A DNA stretch of 64,000 bases, from NCBI GenBank assembly GCA_014905825.1, contig JACGCN010000028.1, positions 496,001 through 560,000 of the forward strand, in the 5' to 3' direction. Made by a program: the position numbers and the translations under genes. Numbering within the stretch: the stretch's first letter is position 1; the number at the start of each line of letters is the position of its first letter. This DNA is from Lyophyllum atratum. Taxonomy: Eukaryota > Basidiomycota > Agaricomycetes > Agaricales > Lyophyllaceae. The notes under the pieces are model-generated. The model made no database searches, was not told the DNA's origin, and saw only the letters and a list, made by a program, of their open reading frames with translations. Below, piece by piece: positions 55,136 through 64,000 of this stretch.

Positions 55136-55761
55136 GCCAATGGAGACATCCGTATATCCCGCGAGGTCTCTAGCGTACTCCGTGCTGTAGATAGGAAATA
55201 CCAGACTGCCAGAGAAACATATTGGTTCGGAGCTCTAAGAGTCAGCAAATGGGATATTTGTCGGAAGTGGGAAGCCGTCCAGTGAGAAAAGGATGCAGGG
55301 TTTTCGGTACTTGGCTGTCATCATGGGCCATGGTGGGAGTGTTGCCTTCGTGACAACTCGCAGACTACGGTGCCTCGCACCGTTGAAGGCCTGGAAGGAA
55401 TCGGTTAAGCACATAAGGTTAGCCAGGCAATATCAATACTGCGCTCGCTCGATTGGGGACGCGTATAAACAACATTTTAGTTCGACATCTATACAAAAGC
55501 CCATTGGAAAGTTAGGAAGTCCAAGTGCAGCGACCATATCAACTTCTAAATATCTTCCGTAAATGCTGTGAGTATGGGAGTCCAGAATAGTAGGATTCAA
55601 CGACTCACTGTTGTCGACCAGATGATGGGTGTACGAGTGTGAAGGACGATCACTGCCACGGTCAAACCTTGACCAACAACCAACACGTTCCCCCGTCAAT
55701 CTCACTCGCGATCCTCACTCAGTAGTCTTCATTAGACACCGCCTCGCCCAACCCATCAACA
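55136..55761. other. Intergenic, nothing recognised
   Basis: This divergent region holds the promoters of the P450 relic and DPB4. No clear element is seen. Confidence 0.5.
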
Positions 55762-56803
55762 ATGCCGCGAAAAGACACGGGCGGTGGACCCATCTCCGCA
55801 CAGGCGCAACAAGATCTTGTTTCTGACGGCATCGAAAACTTTGAACTACCCAAAAGTCTCGTCACCAGGATAGCAAAATCCGCCGTATGACTCCTATAAC
55901 GTATGCCCAGGACGTCTGCTGATGTTACCATCCAATAGATTCCCGAAAACGCGAAGCTGCAGAAAGAGACGGTACTGTCACTCGTCAAAGGCTCGACTGT
56001 CTTCATAAATTATCTGGGTGCGTCGATTGACCCTTTCGGCTTGCGCTACGATTGACCATCCACACTAGCTGCAACGTGCGTTCTGTCCCTCTCTGCTTGC
56101 AGTCCACGCGTTAACGCGTCTTCACCCAAGTGCTCATGATGTCGCTGTCTCAAAACAACACAAAAGCATCTCTGCGTCGGATGTCCTCAAAGCACTCGAA
56201 TTGATCGAATTCGGTGACCTGGTCGACAAACTACAGGGAGAACTACTCCGTGAGCACCCTCAGTCCGTGTCGCGCTTCACTCCTAATACAATCACAGTCT
56301 ATCGACAACACGCCAAGACAGACAAGACGAAGAAGGGGCCCACCACCTCAGTACCCTCCGGCAAGGTCCGACCACCACCCGGCGCAGCTACCGCACCAGC
56401 AGGTGCCAAATCGAAAGGGAAGGAAAAGATGGTACCAGGACCACTCCCGCCGCCGTTCACCTCAGCACCTTTGGCATCACATGGAGGTGGAGAATCAGTA
56501 TCCTCGGGCGTCAGGGCGGCCATGGAGGTAGATTGGGAGGAGGAACTGGGCGAGGCTGCTGACGCTGCAGATACGGAGGGTGAAGCGGAGAGGGGCGGTT
56601 ACGAAGACGACGTCGAAGCCGACCTGGAGGACGCTGTGGATGATGCTGATTTGGTTAATGCCGATGATGAAGAGCTCGATGAAGATGAGGCTGACGAGGG
56701 TGATATACCCGAGGATCCAATGGAAATAGAAGAAGACGAGCCAAGGAAGGATGCTGCAGGACTGGAGGGCATGGTAGAGCAGCCTCTCAACGAAGGGCCA
56801 TGA
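55762..56803 (+). CDS. DPB4: DNA polymerase epsilon subunit D / histone-fold protein Dpb4
   Basis: A histone-fold subunit shared by DNA polymerase epsilon and CHRAC-type remodelling complexes, acting in the nucleus. Five exons (55762-55884, 55939-56017, 56069-56075, 56131-56249, 56298-56803) total 834 nt, or 277 residues. The histone fold reads IENFELPKSLVTRIAKSA, IPENAKLQKETVLSLVKGST, VFINYLAATAHDVAVSKQH and ISASDVLKALELIEFGDLVD. The third exon is only 7 nt and supplies part of LAAT in the central helix. The C-terminal half is a low-complexity tail with a long Asp/Glu-rich stretch (DDADLVNADDEELDEDEADE), typical of fungal Dpb4. All splice borders fit in phase, and the gene appears intact. 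Confidence 0.88.
56069..56075 (+). other. 7-nt microexon in DPB4
   Basis: CTGCAAC lies between an intron ending CACACTAG and one starting GTGCGT. It completes the highly conserved L-A-A-T of the histone-fold helix and keeps the frame. Confidence 0.75.
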
Positions 56804-56951
56804 TGGTACTCATTTCATGACTTGTATATGACTGTAATTTTATTGGCAAGATCAACAATTCCTTTGTAGAATCCTTCTAGGCCCTAGAGGCTAGGGAGCC
56901 GAAGGCCCAAAGCTTGAAAGCTACGAGTACAACATGGGGACATTGTGGGGT

Positions 56952-56956
56952 AAAAA
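56952..56956 (-). terminator. Pol III terminator of tRNA-Asp
   Basis: A run of five T on the minus strand begins a few bases after the tRNA 3' end, the normal RNA polymerase III stop signal. Confidence 0.7.
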
Positions 56957-56959
56957 GGT

Positions 56960-57056
56960 CTCTCTGCCTGGGAGTCGAACCCAGCTTTCGCGCGCACCGT
57001 ATTCTGTAAAGCATACACATGACAAGCGCGTGTACTAACCGATATACTAGCAAAGA
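56960..57056 (-). tRNA. tRNA-Asp (GTC) with intron
   Basis: The acceptor stem TCTTTGC pairs with GCAGAGA (one G-T pair) and is followed by discriminator G. The anticodon arm CGCGC-TTGTCA is interrupted one base after the anticodon by an intron of about 23 nt (TGTGTATGCTTTACAGAATA, then CGG) before GCGCG. The T arm is CTGGG-TTCGACT-CCCAG. Anticodon GTC reads Asp, and the GCGCTTGTC block matches fungal tRNA-Asp. The total is 97 nt, or about 74 nt spliced. It is the only tRNA seen in the window. Confidence 0.88.
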
Positions 57057-58137
57057 ACTTGAAAACTATCTCCTTCATAGGCTATATGAAGGCTTGCATC
57101 TATGCGCCATGGCGCGAATCAGAAGTCAGAACCTTCAACTTCGCACGAGCCTGGTACTAGTATCTCTCATAAGGATATTATCTCAGTCTGCTTCAGCAGT
57201 TCCGGCAGCAGACGATCCTGAATTCTGATGATTATCTCCTCCATGCTGTGATCAAGCTGTGATTGGAAAATATAAGCACTCACATTTTTATACCATTCTA
57301 TCATTCATCTTCAACACGTTGATCATTTACACATGTAGGCGCGCGAAGCAATCCATCTTCATCAAGCAGACATCATGAAACTTCACAGTGGGATTACTTA
57401 CGCCCACATAATCACAGCAGATTTGCGAACAATCACGATTTTCTGAATGATTTCATAGGCTGAAACAGGATCCCAGCACAGTTGAACCAAGATAACCTCT
57501 ATTTGCCCCCGCTATGTCATCAGATTCTGGACAGACATCACTGATAACATGCGAGTAATGAGGCGGTATCAGGTGCGGAGGTACAATAGAACATAATGGC
57601 ATTCACGATATGTCTTTCCACTGCCTTGAGCGCCCATCAGTTGACATGTAGTTTTCGAAGATGGTCAGAGAGATCATTCGGTCTTTTCCTGTGCTGTCAA
57701 GAGATGTTACCTACCAGGCTGAGTCTCACTGTATCACCCGTCCATTGCCTGATTTCCTCCTTAGGCGCCATTGCCATCCAATGTTTCAAGGCATCGAAGC
57801 GCCTTCCATGGTGTGGGCGGTGGCACAGTCGAAAATCGGATGGAATCAACTTGAAATCAACGTCCCCAAAACGAACTTTAGCGCGCTGCGCCTCCAGCTC
57901 GTCATATTCGCGATGACATCGCTCTCCCACCCGACAGTGGCATATGAATCTGATATCATTCAAGTCGTCAAGCACACCGCCGTGGCCCATTATTTGTGAC
58001 CGTAGGTTTACCAACAACTAGTCCGAACCCAAAAGGCATTGAACCCCGGTATAATGCAATAGATCGATTTTACCTCAGAGAGCTGGTCTTTCCCCCGTCA
58101 AATCAACAAATCAACCATCGAAAAAACCCAAGAAATC
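57057..58137 (-). other. Gene-poor stretch with a possible zinc-finger relic
   Basis: On the minus strand around 57640-58000, FICHCRVGERCHREYDELEA, then RRFDALKHWM and, after a possible intron, KRPNDLSDHLRKLH, resemble worn C2H2 zinc fingers. Several Cys/His positions are absent and the frame stops. Nothing else is seen. Confidence 0.3.
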
Positions 58138-58380
58138 ATGCGTGTCGCCTCCTTCGCATTCGTCGCATTCATCGCCGCACCTGTCCTTGCGCTCCCTCAC
58201 ACCATCCGAAGGGAGTCCGACGCGCGGCGCGCTTTAGCCAGGCAAAATCCAGTCACAGCGCGTGGAATGACAGACTCTGGTGTAGAACTGGAGGAGCGCG
58301 CGAATCGCCCGACGCTCAAAATCGTGACTAAGAAGTCTGTCTCCTCATCATCCAACCTAGACTTTACTGACATGACCTGA
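58138..58380 (+). CDS. Small secreted protein (80 residues)
   Basis: A single exon. MRVASFAFVAFIAAPVLALP is a clear signal peptide of the same style as the 8.98-kb gene. It is followed by HTIRRESDARRALARQ, with a dibasic RR, and then VTARGMTDSGVELEERANRP before a Lys/Ser-rich end and a TGA. There is no cysteine in the mature part, so it is not a disulphide-rich effector. It could be a propeptide-type secreted peptide or a truncated copy of a larger secreted protein. The function is unknown. Confidence 0.5.
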   Translation: MRVASFAFVAFIAAPVLALPHTIRRESDARRALARQNPVTARGMTDSGVELEERANRPTLKIVTKKSVSSSSNLDFTDMT

Positions 58381-58663
58381 TTCCTAGTCCATGCGAATCG
58401 GGGGAATACGCGGCCATACCAAACATATCCGGTCTGGAATGTTCCCGCCGGCAGCCCTACGCCTTCTTGGTCGGGGGATATTGCTATCTTCCCTCAGAGA
58501 GAGATTTCGCAGCTATGGGGCCCGTCGAGAAGGGTACCTGCTTCGTCTTCAAAGCCAAGTAATTTTTGAACACCGAAGATGCTGGACCATGCCATCCGAC
58601 CGGATACCCTATTAACAGATTAATGTACACATTATACAACACGTACTATGCAATTATACACGA
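58381..58663. other. Convergent 3' flank
   Basis: This lies between the small secreted-protein gene and the end of IRC5. Nothing is seen. Confidence 0.5.
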
Positions 58664-61600
58664 TCACTCTAGATCTATATCTTCCCCCATCATCTTCGCA
58701 AGTGCATCATTCCCCTGATCAACAGGAGCCTGATACACAGCAAATGCCGTCTTCTTCCTATCGCCTGGTCCCTGAGGAAGCTGAGGAGCCCTCTCGCCAT
58801 CAACTGCCACTTTGCCTGTAGACGTCCATCCGTGTCCTCTATCGGCGAACACCGCTGGACTCCTGTCCAGTAGCATTTCCAAGTCCTCATCAGGAAGGAC
58901 CCCCGCCTTACCCTCCGCGGTGTTGGGTACAACATCAATCTTCTCGCCCTCAAGCCGAAGTAACGACGCAGCCATCTCCGCCATCGTCTCCGGCTTGCTA
59001 CGCCCAGCTGCTGCAGCAGGCATCCTGAATTTGCCTGAATGAGCGCAAAAGAAGTGCATGAGCTTGAGATATCGCATAACATCGAATAGATGTGGAGACG
59101 TACCCTTCGCGATGACAAGCGCCTCAAGCTTCCGTTTCTCGGTAGCGCGCTGCATAATCTTCGTCTCGATCGTGTGCGCGCTGATCAGCCTGAAAATCAA
59201 CACAGGCTTCGTCTGGCCAATGCGATGCGCTCGATCCTGCGCCTGCGCATCCATCTGAGGATTCTATGATGGATTGATGAATCAGCATCGTAAACGGCCA
59301 CACGAGAGATATTCATACCCAGTCCTGATCATAGAAAATGACCGTATCTGCAGCAACGAGATTGATACCCAGCCCGCCCGCTCGGGTGCTAAGAAGGAAG
59401 AGGCACGGAGCATCAGGGGCGTCTCCACCATTTTGAAAGATGTTCATCTGTTCCCGACGCTCTAGGGGCCCCGTCGAGCCATCGATGCGGCATATCCGCC
59501 AGCCCATGAACTCGGTCGCCCAGTCCTTTGAATAGGATCAGAGATGTTGTACGAGGTCTGAATTAGGAAGGGGGCGTTACCTCAATGATATCGAGCATGG
59601 TTGTAAATTGACTAAACAAGAGAACTTTATGCTTCCGCTTGAAGAGCTCTCGAAGTAGTCGGTCCAGGACCATCATCTTCCCGCTGGCGTTGACAAGGTC
59701 GTCATTCAGCGCTGGCTGATGGGTCACAGGATCCAAAGGCCAGTCGAAGAGGAATGGATGCGAGCATACTTTTCGCAGCTGCATAACGGCATTCTGCAGC
59801 TTCATGTTGTTCACTTGCTTCACTGGATTGTCGGAGAAGGCCGTCAGATGTCGTCTCTCGGGATGAAGGAAGTCAAAGTTACCTGTCGATTTATACTGAT
59901 GTTCCCTCCCGAGCTGCTCCAGCTCCTCCTGACGTTGCCGTTCCTTCACGCCGCGTTCGTCCACTTCTCCTTTCTCCAACATCTCGAAGTATTCATCGTC
60001 GTCTCCATCGACGGCATAGCTCTTCCTCGCGCGTTTGTCTCCCGTGCTTCTCAGGCGTCGCGGGCCCGTCTCGATTGCTTTCTCTTTCTCGGCCTCCTTC
60101 GCAGGGTTTTTACCTATCAAATACGACCGCAAGGTACCCGCGAGGACTCTATCATACGCCTCGCGTTGCTGAACGCTCAGTGGGGCATAGAGCACGTATT
60201 CCTTCTTAGGAGGAAGGTTGACTTCGACATCGACCTTGAGGCGACGCAGAAGGAACGGTTTGAGGATCGCGTGCAGCGATGAGATGACCTGCGAAGATCG
60301 TTCGGAGCCGAGGTTTGTCTGCATAGCGGGTAAATTGAACCTGCACGAGCGGGATTAGTATCCACACGAGTGCTTCCACCTTTTGGCACGCACCACTCCT
60401 GGAAAGAGTCCACATCATTAAAAATATCGGGTAATATAAAATTAAGCAGGGACCAGAGCTCCGCGAGGTTATTCTAATGAACAATGTCGGAGACGTTAGC
60501 ATAAATCTGCATATGAAGACATGAAGAACGCACATGGAGCGGGGTCCCAGTTAATATCATCCGTCCAGCCGAGATGTATTTCTTGATCTCCTGCATAAGC
60601 TTGCAGTCAAGGTTTTTCAATCTGTGCCCTTCATCGACCACGATATAGCCCCAATTATACTGTGCAAGGTGCACGCGGTCCTTGATGATCATTTCGTACG
60701 TCGTGATCACAATAGGGAACGATGAAATCAGGCTCTCCTCATCCTCGGAGTCATTCGCTGCGTCTTCAACTTGTTCTACTTCGGAGGCGTGGTCGGCATC
60801 CGATTCGTCAATCTTAGCTGGTTTAGTGAAACGCCCAGTACGCCGTGAGCCACGCTTAGACGCAGCTTCCGATTTCGGTGGACGCTTCGACTTGGTCTTG
60901 CCTTTGCCTATTGGGCGACCTTTCGCTTTCGGGTGGGCCTTCTTAGGGCTTCGTTGGGACGGGAGCGCCATGACCGTGCGTCGTAATTCAGCGCGTTCGG
61001 CTGGTGTCCCGTGATACATGCAAACAGGAATCTGTGCTCGTCGTCAAATATAGCAGCGGCATAGAGAAGTAACGCGACGTACAGACGGGGCAAATTTCTT
61101 ATATTCGTCCATCCAATTATGCATCACGCTTAGTGGGCAAACGACGAGGAAAGGCTTGGTGTTCTGGTGTTCGCGCAGGTATGCACTGAATGCAATCGTC
61201 TGTAAGGTCTTCGAGGGCGTCAGGTGTCGATTTGCCTGGATAGTTTAAAGTACGCACCTTCCCAAGGCCCATCTCGTCGGCTATCATGAAAATCATCAGA
61301 GCGAGAACGGGCGAAGGCAGAACACATACCTAGGATACCAGATATTCCATTCTGATCAAGAGAAACCATCCACTGCAACCCTTCGAGCTGATAGTTCTTG
61401 AGTGTAGCGCCAGTAATGAGAGCAGGCTGCTGAAAAACGGGGGATTCGACCTCTCCGGCGCCATGACGTTGAGGCTGGCCGTTTTCCGTCTTCATGCGTT
61501 TCGAGGTGGAAGGCTCATTGTCGCTGGACTCGTCACTGCTCTCTATGAGAGCACGTTTACGGCCCTTTCCACGCTGTGTTGCAGTAGTGCGCTTCGAATC

Positions 61601-62026
61601 TGACCCGACTCCTTTAGCTTTAGCAGCCGCCTTTGCTTTTGCGGCAGCCTCCAAGTTCGCCTTGTCCTCATCCATCCGTGCCTTCAAAATACTTGAATAT
61701 ACAGCAGATTTCTCCAGAACGAACTTAAGTCGCTCGTATCGTCTCTCCGTCTCCTAAACAAGAGTCAGCTCCAGCCCGCCATGGCGATGATTTGCGTACC
61801 TCGTCAACCTCCTCCTCTTCATTGTCGGATTTTTCTGAAGGATTCTGTGGAGATATTTAACTCATTCTCGTCTTACACGTAGAGTGCTGGAGCAACTCAC
61901 TGGATTAGCCTCTGAGTCATCATATTCAGATGCGTCTGCTGGTGGGGGGGAGGAAGGAGCCGTGCTCGCTGGAGCAGACGACATGTCAAACTGGGGGGAA
62001 TGCGAGGAGACAGGGCTGGAAGACAT
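58664..62026 (-). CDS. IRC5: SNF2-family chromatin remodeller (IRC5/HELLS/DDM1 type)
   Basis: A DNA-dependent ATPase of the LSH/HELLS/DDM1/Irc5 group, which remodels nucleosomes and in other eukaryotes supports silencing and cohesin loading. Exons in order give an acidic Ser/Pro-rich start (62024-62026), a coiled coil ([20 protein letters not shown]), the SNF2 N-lobe with [19 protein letters not shown] and motif I in [32 protein letters not shown] in [19 protein letters not shown] and LTGTPLH. The linker has [15 protein letters not shown]. The C-lobe reads [56 protein letters not shown] and [13 protein letters not shown]. The [12 protein letters not shown] block is characteristic of this subfamily. 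A Lys-rich insertion of about 80 residues lies between motifs Ia and II. Intact, with about eight introns. Confidence 0.92.
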
Positions 62027-62948
62027 GGCGGCGAGCTGAGAATAGAGACTCGATAAGACGCGTTGACTGATTTTCGGACTCAGCCCATCGGCGCGAATGA
62101 GCCCGCCCTAAGCTCATCCCGTGACAGTGGGAGTTTGGGAAAGTTACGCGCTGGCAGGTCCGAGTCCAAATTGACAAAACGCCACCTTATAGTTGATGTA
62201 TCCTGAGCTTTTCAAGTCGTGCTAATCGTGCATTCTCAAGCTTTGGTGCATGACTATAATTTTGAATCACTCTTCTGAAACCAGCGATTTTCTGCTCCTC
62301 GAAACATGCTTGGCAACCACTCCTTGATCTGCTCACCGCCTTGGCTTAATAAAACGGCCCCAAGCGGTCTCCCACCCTCCGTGGATTCACAGGTTGATAG
62401 TACATATCCCCGCTGGCCACATAACCGTTCCAACATGTTGTGCGAGCACTACGAGGAAAATTCACACCGACAGTGCTCTGAACATCATCATGAAGGATCA
62501 CAGAGGTGTTCCATTAGGACAGCTTTATATCCTGCTGCGCACGCTGCTGGTTGAAGTCTCGAGTTTGTTAGGTTCACTGTTTGCATACATAGCGCTATGT
62601 ACATAGCGCCGTAGCGTCGTTGCTTGGCTTCCATTGATCGTCACCAGAGTTCCCGGTCGGCATAAGCACGGCACAGCCCTGATCACCCAATCAACGTCAC
62701 GCAAGAATTCCTATATAAACCCCACGCGCTTTCAACATGCCTCTTCATCAATAGGCTGGCCTGTTTCCACACCCTCACATATTCCGTCCTACGAATCTTT
62801 CTTCACGAACTCTAACGATCTCACGACCTCTCACGACAAGCGCGTTCCACAACACCACATCTTCGTCGAAGCACAAAACCTTCATCTGCATCGCCAATTT
62901 GCTCACAACCACAACGCACTTCTCCCACTCAACGTAAACACCACAACC
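62027..62948. other. Divergent intergenic, promoters of IRC5 and the GY protein
   Basis: It contains a good TATA box at 62712 and a long leader with GCGTTCCACAACACC, shared in part with the leader of the 18.1-kb paralog. No gene is seen. Confidence 0.6.
62712..62719 (+). promoter_or_regulatory. TATA box of the 62.9-kb GY-rich gene
   Basis: TATATAAA lies 237 bp upstream of the ATG, implying a leader of about 200 nt. Confidence 0.55.
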
Positions 62949-63275
62949 ATGTTCACCCGCACATATTACCCCAGCTCCGCTGGCAGCGTCATCATGCCCA
63001 CCAGCTCATATGGAGGCTATGCCGGTTCCGGGTACGCCGGCTCCGCGTACGGCGGCCATTACGGTGCACCGATGATGGCCGCCCCCATGATGGCCCCATC
63101 ATACCACCACAGACCAGCACCCGTTGTCGTCCCTACCTCCTACGGTGGCTACGGCTACGGCGGGCAGCACATGCCGTACTACGGCGCAATGACACCGACC
63201 GTGGTCGTGTCTGACAGATCAAGCAGGCGCTGGAGGCGCCACAGCCGCCGTCACTCGAGATACTTCGACTACTAG
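62949..63275 (+). CDS. Gly/Tyr-rich basic protein (108 residues)
   Basis: A single-exon paralog of the 18.1-kb gene without its 13-residue repeats. MFTRTYYPSSAGSV is followed by Gly/Tyr loops (GGYAGSGYAGSAYGGHYGAP), a Met/Ala/Pro segment (MMAAPMMAPSYHHRPAPVVV), then GGYGYGGQHMPYYGAMTPTV and an Arg-rich end (RRWRRHSRRHSRYFDY). PVVVP, GYGYGG, MPYYGA and the basic end are shared with the paralog, which fixes the start. There is no signal peptide. A clear TATA box and a similar leader suggest regulated expression. It is probably a disordered, possibly nucleic-acid-binding or condensate-forming protein; the function is unknown. Confidence 0.75.
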   Translation: MFTRTYYPSSAGSVIMPTSSYGGYAGSGYAGSAYGGHYGAPMMAAPMMAPSYHHRPAPVVVPTSYGGYGYGGQHMPYYGAMTPTVVVSDRSSRRWRRHSRRHSRYFDY

Positions 63276-64000
63276 GTGGCTTGGGGTCGAGCGAGTTGTT
63301 TTCCGAATTTTATGCGCAGGGTGGGAGAAGTTTCATTTGAAGGAGGAAGGAGACTGGAACGAGGCTAGTCGGAGAGGAAGGGGGATTGGAGAGGGAGTGT
63401 AAGATAGTTTGTACAATACGGATGTGGGGGACAGCCGTGTCTTTTGCCCATCATTGAATGAGACGATTGATAGCTGAACCTATGTCGTGACCTCATAAGA
63501 AGACATAATCGTCGTATACTCTCAACGTTGTGAGGCTAACGCTTGTGTCCTACCTTCGGCGAGATAGATATCCCAAGACCCAGCCGAGACCTTAAAGTTG
63601 ACGAGCACGTCGAAGAGGAAAGTAAGAGGCTACTACTGCGAGAGTGCATAATTTTCCTTCGTCTTCGTCACCGCGTACGGTTTCTCTGTTTCTCCCAGAA
63701 CTGCTCTCCGAGTCGCTCTCTCATCAGTTCGACACTCGAGTGGATATTTTGGGCATTTTCCAACCACGGTAAGTATCTGATAGAAAGTTCACCTGGCCGG
63801 GGGCCGTCCATGGCACTGAGGTGTACCCTTGCCATGGACGCATGTTTGCTACTTCACAAACTAAGCGGATTCGACGTCAAACGATTGCAAATACGAAGTT
63901 CAAGTGGATGAAAGGATCGAGTGCCAGCTGGCTGGATATCGCATACAAGTCAGCCACACGACCGGGTCCGCGTAAGTGCGACTGTGACCTTATCTTATCG
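63276..64000. other. 3' flank, nothing recognised
   Basis: The first 150 bp resemble the 3' flank of the 18.1-kb paralog (GGTCGAGCGAG, GTTGTTTTCCGA). A 122-codon frame at 63543-63911 has no domain and reads as chance. Confidence 0.45.

Noticed and set aside
63543..63911. 122-codon plus frame near the window end
   Set aside because: No recognisable domain. Composition and stops in likely extensions point to chance.
1..64000. CRISPR arrays, rRNA genes, phage or bacterial operons
   Set aside because: No regularly spaced repeats of that kind, no ribosome-binding-site-led gene strings and no rRNA motifs were seen. The window is eukaryotic.

Overview
This window looks like the nuclear genome of an agaricomycete (mushroom-forming) fungus. 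Genes carry many short introns of about 50-60 bp with GT-AG borders. Their products match basidiomycete families: F-box/propeller proteins, an HMG-box regulator, a trichodiene-type terpene synthase, a phosphatidylserine-decarboxylase-like decarboxylase, an Argonaute with an RGG-rich N-terminus, and EOS1. No bacterial features, CRISPR array or complete transposon are visible. Exon borders were read by eye, so gene ends are firmer than internal junctions.

Layout. At 1-6.1 kb there is the tail of an F-box-like gene, an APC amino acid permease (minus) and an F-box gene (minus). At 6.2-12.5 kb lies a duplicated stretch in which an [EOS1 + F-box] pair has decayed reciprocally: one copy keeps the F-box gene, the other keeps EOS1. 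Between them are a small secreted-protein gene with tandemly repeated exon/intron units, and a doubtful Ser/Pro-rich gene. At 14.5-18.9 kb are an AlkB-like oxygenase, a LINE 3' fragment, an inverted repeat and a repetitive Gly/Tyr/His-rich protein. At 20-28 kb are a small hypothetical gene, GPI13 and a large multi-span membrane protein. At 30-35.6 kb are Argonaute and an F-box/LRR-like gene. At 36.4-46 kb lies a stretch rich in relics: a PSD-like decarboxylase pseudogene, a terpene synthase with altered metal-binding motifs, an intact HMG-box gene, a group III histidine kinase HAMP fragment and a G-alpha fragment. At 46.5-55.2 kb are a single-exon F-box gene, two hypothetical proteins, an SDR and a P450 pseudogene. 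At 55.7-63.3 kb are DPB4, an intron-containing tRNA-Asp, a small secreted protein, an IRC5/HELLS-type remodeller and a second Gly/Tyr-rich protein related to the one at 18 kb.

Housekeeping genes (EOS1, GPI13, Argonaute, DPB4, IRC5, permease, AlkB) are interspersed with fast-evolving families (F-box, small secreted, GY-rich) and with decayed secondary-metabolism-type genes (terpene synthase, PSD-like, P450, SDR). There is no convincing intact biosynthetic cluster. The strongest unusual observations are the reciprocal loss at the EOS1/F-box duplication, the repeated secreted-peptide exon, the terpene synthase with changed catalytic motifs, and the pair of diverged low-complexity GY/His proteins.
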